Position numbers and translations under genes: made by a program. A stretch of DNA of 64,000 nt from Bradyrhizobium prioriisuperbiae (GTDB lineage: Bacteria; Pseudomonadota; Alphaproteobacteria; Rhizobiales; Xanthobacteraceae): positions 4,576,501-4,640,500 of the forward strand of contig NZ_CP135921.1 in NCBI RefSeq assembly GCF_032397745.1. Direction: 5' to 3'. The notes under the pieces are model-generated. The model was not told the origin of the DNA and searched no databases. It saw only the letters and a list, made by a program, of their open reading frames with translations. Each line of letters starts with the position of its first letter. Position 1 is the stretch's first letter. Positions 41,811 to 50,229 of the stretch are shown one piece after another.

Positions 41811-43616
41811 CTATTTCGGATGCTGCAGGGGGGAGACCGGCGCGGGCGAAACGCCCTCGATCGGCCGTTTCAGCAGTTTATAGCGATCGGGGTCGAGCGC
41901 GCGGGGCTGCAGCGGCGGCGCCGCCGCCGGATTGATCAGCCGCGCGCCATCGGCCGTGGCGCCGACCGCCTTCTGGCGCGCAAGGCCGCGCCAGCGCTGG
42001 ATCACCGATCCCAGCGAATGATCGGCGGTGGTGCCGATGTCCAGTCCGTTCGGGCCGGTGGCTTCGCTGCGGGGAATGAGATGCGGCGGCAATTGCCGGA
42101 ACTTGAACCGGGTCGGCAGCGAGACGCCTTCGCCGAACGCGAAGACTTCGCCGGTGCCCAGTGAAGGAAGAAAAGCCAGCAGATTGGCGGCGGTGTCCGA
42201 CACCGCGGAGCGCAACAGCTTCTGGTCGCGTTCGTTGGTCAGGCGCATCGCGAACAGCGTGCTGCACTGGGACAGGATGGTGGCATCGAGTTCCGCCGGC
42301 CGCTGGGTCACGAGGCCGAGGAAGACATTGTACTTGCGGCCTTCCTTGGCGATGCGGGCGACGGCGCGCCGTGTCGGTCCGAAGCCCACGGTCTTGTCCG
42401 CCGACATGTAACGGTGCGCTTCCTCGCACACCACCAGCAGCGGATCGCGGCCGTCGCTCCACAGTCCCAGATCGAACGCAAGACGGCAGATCACCGAGAC
42501 CACGGCGTCGATCACTTCCGAGGGGAAACCCGCCAGTTGCATGATCGAGATGGGAACGCCGTTCAGCGGCAGCCGGAACAGCTTCGACAGCACCTCTTCC
42601 ATGACGTCGCCGCCGACATTGGCGTTTTCGAACATGAAGGCATGGCGCGGATCGTTGCAGGCGGTCTCGATGCGCGCCATCAGCTTGTGATAGATCATGC
42701 GCGACGAGCGGTTCTCCAGCTTGCCCATGCGGCTGTCGAGCAGCGCCATCAGGTCGACGATGCGATAGGGCAGCGGCACATCGGCGGTGTAGCGGACGTG
42801 GCCGCCGTCGGGGGTCTGGTTGGCGGCGCCGACATACTGGGCGTACGCCCCCTTCGCCAGCGGAATGACCTCGGCCAGCAGGTCGACCTCCTCGTCGACC
42901 GGCGGGCGGCCGCCGAAGAACACGTCCACGATCTCTTCGAAATTGAACAGCCAGAACGGCAGGCGGATGTTGGCCGGGTTGAGCACCTGCGCGCGATTGC
43001 CGAAGCAGCGCCCGTATTCGTTGTGGACGTCGAGAATGAGGACGCGCAGGTCGCTGCGGACCCGGACGATCTGATCGATCAGGTAAGCGACGCCGCTCGA
43101 TTTGCCGACACCGGTGGTGCCCAGCACGGCGAAGTGCTTGCTCAGCATGTCGTTGACGTCGACATGGGCTGATATGGCGTTGCCCTGCTGCAGCTCTCCG
43201 ATATCGACGGCGGTCGCGCCGGAGACATTGAAGATCAGCCGTAGTTCGCCGGAGCCCACCGGGACGACTTGATCGCCGATCGCCGGATAGTCGAGCACGC
43301 CGCGATGGAATTGCATGGACGCGCCGGCGGCGCGGATCTCGCCGATCAGGTCGAGCTGGGCCATCGCGATGGCGCTGCCGGTCTGCGTGGCCGGGCTGCT
43401 GTCCAGCGAGACCTTGGTGACGACGCCGATCTGCAGCGATGAGCCGACCCTGATGCCGAGAAATTTTCCGACGGTGGCGCGCATCGTGTCGTCAAGGCCC
43501 GGCGACGACGGCAGCCTGACGCTGACATTCGAACCGGAGACCGATATGACACGGCCTGACGCAAGACCGGCACCCGGGGGCCGATCGGTCGTGCTTCGAA
43601 GGTCAGGTGCTTGCAT
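41811..43616 (-). CDS. HerA-like ATPase
   Basis: A 601-residue ATPase of the HerA/FtsK class. It has an N-terminal HAS-barrel (about 18-130), Walker A GTTGVGKSS (166-174), a Walker B stretch LLVVCEEAHRY, and the C-terminal RecA-like part (TRRAVARIAKEGRKYNVFLGLVTQRPAELDATILSQCSTLFAMRL). HerA hexamers pump DNA, often with a NurA nuclease; no NurA is near. The start at 43616 (MQAPD) is chosen because the HAS barrel begins soon after. It is transcribed ahead of the GGDEF/EAL gene. Its function here is unknown; DNA repair or defence roles are possible. Confidence 0.85.
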   Translation of the reverse strand: MQAPDLRSTTDRPPGAGLASGRVISVSGSNVSVRLPSSPGLDDTMRATVGKFLGIRVGSSLQIGVVTKVSLDSSPATQTGSAIAMAQLDLIGEIRAAGASMQFHRGVLDYPAIGDQVVPVGSGELRLIFNVSGATAVDIGELQQGNAISAHVDVNDMLSKHFAVLGTTGVGKSSGVAYLIDQIVRVRSDLRVLILDVHNEYGRCFGNRAQVLNPANIRLPFWLFNFEEIVDVFFGGRPPVDEEVDLLAEVIPLAKGAYAQYVGAANQTPDGGHVRYTADVPLPYRIVDLMALLDSRMGKLENRSSRMIYHKLMARIETACNDPRHAFMFENANVGGDVMEEVLSKLFRLPLNGVPISIMQLAGFPSEVIDAVVSVICRLAFDLGLWSDGRDPLLVVCEEAHRYMSADKTVGFGPTRRAVARIAKEGRKYNVFLGLVTQRPAELDATILSQCSTLFAMRLTNERDQKLLRSAVSDTAANLLAFLPSLGTGEVFAFGEGVSLPTRFKFRQLPPHLIPRSEATGPNGLDIGTTADHSLGSVIQRWRGLARQKAVGATADGARLINPAAAPPLQPRALDPDRYKLLKRPIEGVSPAPVSPLQHPK

Positions 43617-43751
43617 CGCGTCGCTCTTCTGGCTCGGTTGTCTGCAAATTGCAGCCGGCACTGTAGCGGCGTCGCCAGCGCTTTCCTGTTAAACGACAGG
43701 GTAAATCCCGCGTTGTGCATGTTTGCGCCGTCTTATTGTTAGCGAGGTATG

Positions 43752-43775
43752 AACGGTCGGTTTGAAACTACCGTT
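43752..43775. promoter_or_regulatory. Imperfect dyad upstream of HerA gene
   Basis: AACGGT at 43752-43757 and ACCGTT at 43770-43775 are inverted arms; nine of twelve positions pair over the 24 bases. It lies 136 bases upstream of the HerA start on the opposite side of its promoter region. Function unproven. Confidence 0.25.
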
Positions 43776-43812
43776 TTGGTGTCCCGTAAGGAGAATACAA
43801 CTTTAATTTTGT

Positions 43813-43850
43813 GCAAGTTGAGACAGCGTCGGTCGCAATTCTCAACTTGC
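43813..43850. terminator. Perfect 11-bp inverted repeat after the ArsB-like gene
   Basis: GCAAGTTGAGA (43813-43823) and TCTCAACTTGC (43840-43850) pair perfectly around a 16-base loop, 16 bases past the stop of the ArsB-like gene. It lacks a T-run on either side, so it may be a transcript-stabilising hairpin rather than an intrinsic terminator. Confidence 0.45.
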
Positions 43851-43866
43851 GGTGGCGGTACGCCGG

Positions 43867-45153
43867 TCACGACGGTGACAGCGCCACCAGGGCGGCCAGC
43901 GCCAGCAGCAATGCCGGCGGCATCACGATACAGCCGAGCCGCAGGAACTGCAGCGCCGAGACGTGCTCATTCTCGCGGCGCAGTGCGATCAGCCACAAAA
44001 TGGTGGCGAGCGAACCGGTGACCGACAGATTGGGACCGAGATCGACCCCGATCAAAAGCGCGCCGGTGACATGGGCCGGCACCTGCGCGGCCTGGCCGGT
44101 GGTGGCGGCGATCAATCCCATCGGCAGATTGTTGATCAGGTTGGACGCAATGGCGACAACGATGCCGACGATCCCGGCGGTCGCTTGCGGCGAGGTGGAT
44201 GCCGCGTCCTTCAAGAGAGCGGCCAGCGCCGGCAGCACGCCGGTGCGGTTCAGCGCCTCCACCAGGATGAACAGGCCGGCCACCAGCGGCAGCACCGACC
44301 AGGAAATATCCCTGAGGATCGGCAGCGGCGATTGCTTTCCGATCAGCACGACCAGGATCGCCACCACGGCGCCGGCAACGAAAGTCGGCAGGCCCAGCTC
44401 GCGATCCAGCGCCGATGCGACCAGCAGGATGACGGCGGTCGCTGCGATCCCGAGTGCGGCCAGCTTGCCGCCGAACGACAGCGGCGCGATGTCGTGGACC
44501 GTCGCAACCGGCGCATCCAGCGCGTGGCGTTGGGTCCAGCGCAAAGCGAGATAGGTCGCGACGATGGCCAGCACCGACGGCAGCGCGAACACCCGCAGCC
44601 ATACCGGCAGCGGCGGCATCTGCGAGCCGAACACCACGAGATTGGCCGGGTTGGAAATCGGCAGCACGAAACTCGCCGCGTTGGCGATGAATGCGCAGAT
44701 CAGCAGATACGGCAGCGGCTCGACTTTCGCGGCCCGGGTCGCGGCATAGACTGCCGGCGTGAGCACCACGGCGGTGGCGTCGTTGGAGAGAAACACCGTC
44801 ACCAGCGTGCCGACCCCATAGACGATCAGGAACAGCCGTTTCGCCGAGCCGTCGGCATGGCGCACCGCCCAGGCCGCGAGCCAGTCGAACAGGCCTTCCT
44901 GGCGCGCGACCTCCGCCAGCAGCATCATGCCGATCAGGAAGAAATAGACGTCGAGCCCCTTGCCGGCGGCGGTCAGAGCCTCGCGCCACGGCAGCAGGTT
45001 CAGCAGCACCAGCAGCACGGCGCCGGCCAGCGCCCAGATGAATTCGGGCAGGCGCCAGGGGCGGATGATGACGCCGAAAGTGGCGAGGGCGGCGATGGTC
45101 CAGGTCAGGATATTCAAGGTGCTGAAATTCACAGGTTCGATTGTCGGCATCAT
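43867..45153 (-). CDS. ArsB/SLC13-type anion permease
   Basis: A 428-residue integral membrane protein with about eleven helices. LSNDATAVVLTPAVYAATRA and its inverted-repeat counterpart NLINNLPMGLIAATTG are the two hairpin motifs of the ArsB/SLC13 (ion transporter) superfamily. It may export arsenite or transport another anion or Na+; no arsR or arsC gene is adjacent, so arsenic is not supported by context. The start could be 45153 or 45150 (MM). It is divergent from the adenylate cyclase gene, with 176 bases between. Confidence 0.82.
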   Translation of the reverse strand: MMPTIEPVNFSTLNILTWTIAALATFGVIIRPWRLPEFIWALAGAVLLVLLNLLPWREALTAAGKGLDVYFFLIGMMLLAEVARQEGLFDWLAAWAVRHADGSAKRLFLIVYGVGTLVTVFLSNDATAVVLTPAVYAATRAAKVEPLPYLLICAFIANAASFVLPISNPANLVVFGSQMPPLPVWLRVFALPSVLAIVATYLALRWTQRHALDAPVATVHDIAPLSFGGKLAALGIAATAVILLVASALDRELGLPTFVAGAVVAILVVLIGKQSPLPILRDISWSVLPLVAGLFILVEALNRTGVLPALAALLKDAASTSPQATAGIVGIVVAIASNLINNLPMGLIAATTGQAAQVPAHVTGALLIGVDLGPNLSVTGSLATILWLIALRRENEHVSALQFLRLGCIVMPPALLLALAALVALSPS

Positions 45154-45163
45154 CGGTCCGTTG

Positions 45164-45189
45164 AGCGCTCCCCACCGCGAGCGCTTTTT
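45164..45189 (+). terminator. Hairpin with T-run near the ArsB-like start
   Basis: AGCGCTC (45164-45170) and GAGCGCT (45179-45185) pair across an 8-base loop, and the stem runs into five T (45185-45189). On the plus strand this has the form of an intrinsic terminator, but no plus-strand gene ends nearby. On the minus strand it lies in the 5' leader of the ArsB-like gene, about 11 bases before its start. Confidence 0.35.
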
Positions 45190-45329
45190 GCGGACTGGAT
45201 GTGCCAGATTTCGGCGGCTGCGCGCAAGCCGCGGCCGACAACGCCGGTCGGGCAAAAAGGTTCGAGGCGAGGGAGCGCAAAATACATGGGGGAGGGCAAC
45301 AGCTTCTCGAATTGCGCTATGCTGCTTCG

Positions 45330-46538
45330 ATGAGCGACACGATTCCCGATGTCTACAGCGATCCCTTGGCGCACTGGTTCGTCACCGAGGCCTATCTGAT
45401 CACCGACACGGTGGCCTTCATCACCGCGTCGGCCGAGCAGATCGTCGCCGCCGGCATCCCGCTGTACCGGATGGCCTACTTCCAGAACACCCTGCATCCG
45501 GAAATCTCCGGCAAGAGCTACATCTGGCGGCGAGGCAGTACGGCGGTGGCGGGGTCCGCGCCGCACGGGCCGGACACCGAGGAGGAGTATCGCAACAGCC
45601 CGATGCCGCCTGTGGTCGAGGAGCGCAAGACCATCCGCTTTCGCCTGGAAGAGATCGCGCTGGAGGACCTGACGTCGCCGGTGCTGCGCGACCTCAAGCG
45701 CGAAGGCTGCACCGATTATGTCGCCCAGCCGCTGGTGTTTTCCACCGGCCAGGTCGATGCGCTGAGCCTGGTGTCGGACCGTCCCGGCGGCTTCGACAAC
45801 GCCGACCTGCGCCGGCTGTATCAGCTGCATTTCGCTTTCGCACGGATCACCGAGGTTCACACCCTGCGCGACACTGCCGAGTATCTGCTCAATGCCTATG
45901 TCGGCCGCGCGGCGGGGCGGCGGATTCTCGCCGGCGAGATCGTGCGCGGCACCGGGCAGACCATCGAGGCGGTGATCTGGTTCTGCGATCTGCGCGGCTT
46001 CACCGGCATCTCAGACCGGCTGCCGCGCGATGCCGTGATCGCGCTGCTCAACGATTATTTCGGCGCCATGGGCGCGGTGGTGACCGAAGCCGGCGGCGAA
46101 ATCCTGAAGTTCATGGGCGACGGAATGCTGGCGATCTTCCCGGTGGAAGATCCCTCAGCGCGCGCCGCGATCGTGGCCCATGCGGTTCGCGCCTCCGGCG
46201 CGGCACGCCATGCCATCGCGGCGCTCAATCTCCATCGCAGCGAAGCCGGCACCCATCCGGTCGATTTCGGCCTGGCGCTGCATATCGGCGAAGTCATGTT
46301 CGGCAACATCGGCGCCAGCGACCGTCTGGATTTCACCATCATCGGCCCCGCGGTCAATTACGCCGCGCGGCTGGAGAAGCTGTGCACCGTAACGGGCCAC
46401 CCGGTGGTGCTGTCGTCGGCGATCGCGGCGCTGTTTCCGGCGAACGATCTTACGTCGCTGGGGCGGCATGCGCTGAAGGGCATTGATGAGCCGCAGGAGG
46501 TGTTTGCGCTGAATGTGGCGGCGGAGGGATGTGGGTAG
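45330..46538 (+). CDS. Class III adenylate/guanylate cyclase
   Basis: A 402-residue cytosolic protein. The C-terminal catalytic domain (about 200-390) shows the first metal Asp in IWFCDLRGFTGISD, the second in KFMGDGMLAIF, and VNYAARLE, which carries the transition-state NxxAR residues. The N-terminal half (about 1-190) is an unrecognised sensor region rich in charged residues. It makes cAMP (or cGMP) as a second messenger. Alphaproteobacterial genomes of this group carry many such cyclases. The end is 21 bases from the convergent FitB gene. Confidence 0.88.
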   Translation: MSDTIPDVYSDPLAHWFVTEAYLITDTVAFITASAEQIVAAGIPLYRMAYFQNTLHPEISGKSYIWRRGSTAVAGSAPHGPDTEEEYRNSPMPPVVEERKTIRFRLEEIALEDLTSPVLRDLKREGCTDYVAQPLVFSTGQVDALSLVSDRPGGFDNADLRRLYQLHFAFARITEVHTLRDTAEYLLNAYVGRAAGRRILAGEIVRGTGQTIEAVIWFCDLRGFTGISDRLPRDAVIALLNDYFGAMGAVVTEAGGEILKFMGDGMLAIFPVEDPSARAAIVAHAVRASGAARHAIAALNLHRSEAGTHPVDFGLALHIGEVMFGNIGASDRLDFTIIGPAVNYAARLEKLCTVTGHPVVLSSAIAALFPANDLTSLGRHALKGIDEPQEVFALNVAAEGCG

Positions 46539-46559
46539 GCTCAAGGCCCCCACACCCTA

Positions 46560-46982
46560 TCAACTCGCCACGGTCCAGGGATCGATGATCGTCAGACCGG
46601 CAGCTTTGAACGCACTGGTGTCGCGCGAGGCCACGGCGAACCCATGCGCGGCGGCGATCGCAGCGATGTAGCCATCTGGCGTGGGGAAGCCTTTTCCGGC
46701 CGCGCGCGCCTTGACGGCGAGTTCGGCATAGCGCCGCGCCGCGGCGGTATCGAACGGCAGGATGCGGGCCGTGAACAGGTCCAGCACGCCGTCGAGCGCA
46801 GCTGTCAGCCTGTCCTTACGCTTGCCGCGCGGCAGCGCGCCGATGCCGAAGAACAGTTCGGCGATGGTGACGCTGGAGAGAAACAGCGTCTCGGCCGCTT
46901 GGGCGTCGAGCCAGTCACGGACCGATTGATGCGGTTCAGGCTTTATCGCCTCGGAGACCACATTGGTATCGAGCAGGATCAT
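46560..46982 (-). CDS. fitB: PIN-domain toxin FitB (VapC family)
   Basis: A 140-residue PIN ribonuclease. The acidic metal-binding residues are in place: Asp5 (MILLDTNVVSEA), Glu42 (TIAELFFG), Asp103 (TPDGYIAAIA) and Asp121 (SRDTSAF). The LDTNVVSE opening is typical of FitB. It cuts RNA when freed from its antitoxin. Its start overlaps the stop of the antitoxin gene by four bases (ATGA), so the two are translated together. The gene is full length. Confidence 0.9.
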   Translation of the reverse strand: MILLDTNVVSEAIKPEPHQSVRDWLDAQAAETLFLSSVTIAELFFGIGALPRGKRKDRLTAALDGVLDLFTARILPFDTAAARRYAELAVKARAAGKGFPTPDGYIAAIAAAHGFAVASRDTSAFKAAGLTIIDPWTVAS

Positions 46983-47233
46983 TCGAAGCGCATCGGCTCA
47001 GCGGCACGCGCGTCGCGGCCATGTTCAAGTGCCTCGACGTCGGCATTGGTGAGGCCAATCTTCCGGCTCATCTCCGAAAGGGCGGTGCCGAGCCGCAGCC
47101 GGCCCTCGGGACGCACGGCGGCCTCCAGAATGGCGCGCATTTCCGCTTCCGCGCTGCGATTGTGCTGCGCCGCGCGGACTTTCAGGGCGCGATGCGCCTC
47201 CTCAGAGAGGTTGCGGATGGTGACAGCGGCCAT
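46979..47233 (-). CDS. fitA: FitA-type antitoxin
   Basis: An 84-residue antitoxin: a ribbon-helix-helix N-terminus (MAAVTIRNLSEEAHRALKVRAAQHNRSAEAEMRAIL) that binds DNA as a dimer, and a C-terminal tail (EALEHGRDARAAEPMRFE) that would block the FitB active site. GGAGG lies eight bases before the ATG. A perfect inverted repeat at 47261-47290 is the likely autoregulatory operator. It lies at the 3' side of the BVMO gene at 47318, transcribed in the same direction. Confidence 0.9.
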   Translation of the reverse strand: MAAVTIRNLSEEAHRALKVRAAQHNRSAEAEMRAILEAAVRPEGRLRLGTALSEMSRKIGLTNADVEALEHGRDARAAEPMRFE

Positions 47234-47260
47234 GATGGCGTCCTCCGGCGACTGACTGCG

Positions 47261-47290
47261 ATGCTATCAAATTAGAGTAGTTGATAGCAT
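47261..47290. promoter_or_regulatory. Candidate FitAB operator, perfect inverted repeat
   Basis: ATGCTATCAA (47261-47270) and TTGATAGCAT (47281-47290) are perfect inverted 10-base arms around a 10-base spacer. The site lies 28 bases before the FitA start. FitAB complexes bind such inverted repeats to repress their own operon. Confidence 0.7.
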
Positions 47291-47317
47291 TTTTCAAGAG
47301 TGATTGCGCCGCTCGCC

Positions 47318-49234
47318 CTACGAGTTGCTACCTTCCGTCTGCCGGTACTGACTCAAATCCGGATCATGCGTCATCGCCCAGTAGTCGACAAACCGCCAGG
47401 GCATCGCCGAGAACACCCGTCCCTGCCGGTTGCGATAATAGGTGGTCATGCCGGGATGGGTCCAGATCAGCTGCTCGTGTTCGCGGTCGACGGTTTCGAT
47501 ATATTGGTCGTGCACCTCGGGGCGCACGTCGATCGCCGAGATGCCGCGCTCCATCATCTCGACCAGGCAGGCGGTGATGTAGCGCGACTGGCACTCGGCC
47601 TGGAAGATCACGCTGCCGCCGTGGGCGGGACCGGAGTTCGGCCCCAGCATGCAGAACAGATTGGGAAAGTCCGGCACGGTGAGGCCGAGATAGGCGGTCG
47701 GGTTGTCGTCGGCCCAGGCCTGCGCCAGTGTCTTGCCACCGCGGCCCGTGATGTTGAGCCGCGCCGCCATCTCCGAGACCTTGAAGCCGGTGGAGATCAC
47801 GATGACATCGGCGGGGCGCGACGTGCCGTCGGTGGTGACGATGCCGTCCTGCGTGAAGTGGTCGATGCCGGTGTCGACCAGTTCGATGTTCGGCTTGGTC
47901 AAAGTGCGGAACCAGCCATTGTCCAGCAGGATGCGCTTGCCGTAGGGCGGATAGCTCGGCACGCATTTGGCGATCAGATCGGGGCGTTCCGCAAGTTCGG
48001 CGTGAATGAACTCGGTCATCTCGCGCCGGTGCCGGTCATTGGCGCGATTGACCGCGCGCTCCGGATGCGGCCAGTCCGGATCCTTGCGCAGCATCGGCAA
48101 GAGGCCGTCGCCATAACGCCAGAACATGTTGAAGCGATACCATTCGGCGTAGAACGGCACGTGCTCGAGCAGCCATTGCGAGCTGTCGCTGATGCGATCG
48201 GAATAACCGACCACCGGCCGCGACCACTGCGGCGAGCGCTGATACACCGTGACGGAGGCCGTGCGATCGACGATTGCCGGCACGAGTTGCATGGCGGTGG
48301 CGCCGGTGCCGATCACGGCGACGCGCTTGCCGTCGATGGCGATGTCTTTCGACCAACGCGCGGAATGGATCGTGGTGCCCTTGAAATCCGCGGCGCCCTT
48401 GAAATCCGGTGTCGAGGGATCGTTGAGCTGGCCGATCGCGCTGACCAGCACCGAGGATGAAAATTCCTCCGAACCATCAGCGGTTTCCAGTATCGACACC
48501 CAGCGCTGCGCAGCCTCGTCCCAGCGCGACGAGGTCAGGCGGGTGTTGAGGCGGATGTGGGCATCGACGCCATGCTCCGCCGCCACGCGTTTCAGATAGG
48601 CCAGCAGTTCCTCGCGCTGCGAGAAGTAGCGGCTCCATCTGTTGCGGGTGCCGAACGAGTACGAATAAGAATGATTGGGGGTGTCGACGCCGCAGCCGGG
48701 ATAGCGGTTGACCGACCAGGTGCCGCCGAGCTCGCCGGTCTTCTCCACGATGGTGTAGGGAATGCCGAGCCGGCCCAGCGCCACGCCGAGCGCGATGCCG
48801 CAGACCCCGGCGCCGACAATCAGCGCGTGCTGGCTTTGCAGTTGTGCCGTGGGCGGGCGCCTGCTCCAGGTCGCCGCGCGTTCCACCATCGCCATTTCCT
48901 CGCGGATCAGTGGCGCGTATTCCGGCGCCACCTGCTCGCCCAGGGTAACGCACATCATCTTCAGCATCAGGTCGTTGCCGGGATCGTGGATCGCGGGCTG
49001 GGTCTCGCCGCGCAGGATCTTGAATGCAGCGGCCTTTATGCGGTCCTGCACCTCGTCGGACAGCCCCGCCTGCGGATCGGGAATCAGCCGCACATCGCGC
49101 TTGGGCGTGTAGGGCGGCTCCAGCCAGTTGAGGTCGCCGGTCATGTGCACCAGCACCATCAGCAGCACGCGGATATCCGCTTCCGCAATCGCGGCTGCGA
49201 GCTGTGTTTCATTGCGCGCCGTGCTGTTCGTCAT
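47318..49234 (-). CDS. HAPMO-like Baeyer-Villiger monooxygenase
   Basis: A 638-residue BVMO with the long N-terminal extension (about 1-130) seen in 4-hydroxyacetophenone monooxygenase. It shows the FAD motif GAGVCG (141-146), GELGGTWSVNRYPGCGVDTPN, the BVMO fingerprint FKGTTIHSARW (284-294) and the NADPH motif GTGATA (309-314). It should convert a ketone into an ester with O2 and NADPH. AGGGAA lies about eight bases before the ATG. It follows an SDR/TetR/acyl-CoA synthetase operon on the same strand, across a palindromic repeat, so it may belong to the same pathway. Substrate unknown. Confidence 0.9.
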   Translation of the reverse strand: MTNSTARNETQLAAAIAEADIRVLLMVLVHMTGDLNWLEPPYTPKRDVRLIPDPQAGLSDEVQDRIKAAAFKILRGETQPAIHDPGNDLMLKMMCVTLGEQVAPEYAPLIREEMAMVERAATWSRRPPTAQLQSQHALIVGAGVCGIALGVALGRLGIPYTIVEKTGELGGTWSVNRYPGCGVDTPNHSYSYSFGTRNRWSRYFSQREELLAYLKRVAAEHGVDAHIRLNTRLTSSRWDEAAQRWVSILETADGSEEFSSSVLVSAIGQLNDPSTPDFKGAADFKGTTIHSARWSKDIAIDGKRVAVIGTGATAMQLVPAIVDRTASVTVYQRSPQWSRPVVGYSDRISDSSQWLLEHVPFYAEWYRFNMFWRYGDGLLPMLRKDPDWPHPERAVNRANDRHRREMTEFIHAELAERPDLIAKCVPSYPPYGKRILLDNGWFRTLTKPNIELVDTGIDHFTQDGIVTTDGTSRPADVIVISTGFKVSEMAARLNITGRGGKTLAQAWADDNPTAYLGLTVPDFPNLFCMLGPNSGPAHGGSVIFQAECQSRYITACLVEMMERGISAIDVRPEVHDQYIETVDREHEQLIWTHPGMTTYYRNRQGRVFSAMPWRFVDYWAMTHDPDLSQYRQTEGSNS

Positions 49235-49275
49235 CGCTGTTATTCCCTGCTGATCTCAAATACGATCGGTTTCTT

Positions 49276-49405
49276 CACCTCGCCCCGCTTGCGGGGAGAG
49301 GTCGCCGCGCTTGCGCGGCGGGTGAGGGGGCGCGTCCGCGAGTCAGAATTCTCTAAATGCCCCTCACCCCGACCCTCTCCCCGCAAGCGGGGAGAGGGGG
49401 CGCGC
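49276..49405. repeat. Dispersed palindromic repeat, family C, inverted pair
   Basis: Two copies lie head to head: CACCTCGCCCCGCTTGCGGGG (forward) and CTCTCCCCGCAAGCGGGGAG (second half). Between them are the GGTGAGGGGGCGCG and CCCCTCACCCCG arms. It separates the SDR and BVMO genes. Confidence 0.65.
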
Positions 49406-49446
49406 TGTTCGTCATCGCAACGCATCTGGTTCAAATTCATCATGCG

Positions 49447-50229
49447 CTAGGGTGCCGCCGTCTCTGGTCCGGGCAGGCCGCCATAGGCATCCCATGCGAG
49501 GCCGGCGAGAAAGCCGGCATCGACCGGAATGTTGATCCCGGTCACGCCGCTGCTGTGCGGCCCGAGCAGCCAGACGATGGCGCGAGCCACTTCAATCGGC
49601 TCGACCAGCCGGCCCATGGCGGTGCTGCGGGTGAGATTGTCTGCATTCAGCGCGCCCGAGGCGATGCCGGCTTCCAGTGCCACAGTGCGGGTGAAGCCCG
49701 GCGACACCGCATTGACGCGCACGCCCGAGCGGCCCCAGGAGCCGGCCAGGGTCTGGGTCAGGCGGATCACGCCGGCCTTGGCCGCCGCATAGGCGTGGAT
49801 CGGCCCCGAGGTCATGCCGGCGACTGACGCGACATTGACGATGGCGCCGTGTTTGCGCTGCGCCATGCGCACGCCGACCGCGCGCGCCACCATGAAGGTG
49901 CCGCGCAGGTCGATGTCGAGCTCGCGATCCCAGTTGTCCATGCGGATTCGCTCGACCGGATGCATCTTGCCGAACACGCCGGCGGCATTGACGAGACCGG
50001 TGATCGGCCCGTGCGCCGCTTCGATCGCGGCAATGCCATTGCTGACGCGGTCTTCGCTGGCGACATCGAATGGCTCGGGCCACAGCGTCGCTGTGAGGCC
50101 CTCGGGTTTTTCGGGAGCGATGTCGACGATCACCACGCGGTCGCCTTGCTCCGCTAACAGCGCCGCGGTCGCAGCGCCAATGCCGCGGCTGCCGCCGGTC
50201 ACCAGGACGATGCCGGAATCCAGGCTCAT
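49447..50229 (-). CDS. Short-chain dehydrogenase/reductase
   Basis: A 260-residue SDR with cofactor motif TGGSRGIG (11-18), NAAG in the third strand region, and catalytic Tyr and Lys in YAAAK. It oxidises or reduces an alcohol/ketone with NAD(P). CAGGAG precedes the ATG by about nine bases. The gene overlaps the TetR gene upstream of it by four bases, placing it third in an acyl-CoA synthetase / TetR / SDR operon. It resembles the SDR at 55996 in its end (GWLAGTSW-like tail here GFLAGLAWDAYGG), so the two may be paralogues acting on related steps. Confidence 0.88.
   Translation of the reverse strand: MSLDSGIVLVTGGSRGIGAATAALLAEQGDRVVIVDIAPEKPEGLTATLWPEPFDVASEDRVSNGIAAIEAAHGPITGLVNAAGVFGKMHPVERIRMDNWDRELDIDLRGTFMVARAVGVRMAQRKHGAIVNVASVAGMTSGPIHAYAAAKAGVIRLTQTLAGSWGRSGVRVNAVSPGFTRTVALEAGIASGALNADNLTRSTAMGRLVEPIEVARAIVWLLGPHSSGVTGINIPVDAGFLAGLAWDAYGGLPGPETAAP

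Noticed and set aside
43867..45153. Arsenic resistance operon
   Set aside because: The permease fits the ArsB/SLC13 superfamily, but no arsR, arsC or arsH gene is adjacent, so an arsenic role is not claimed.
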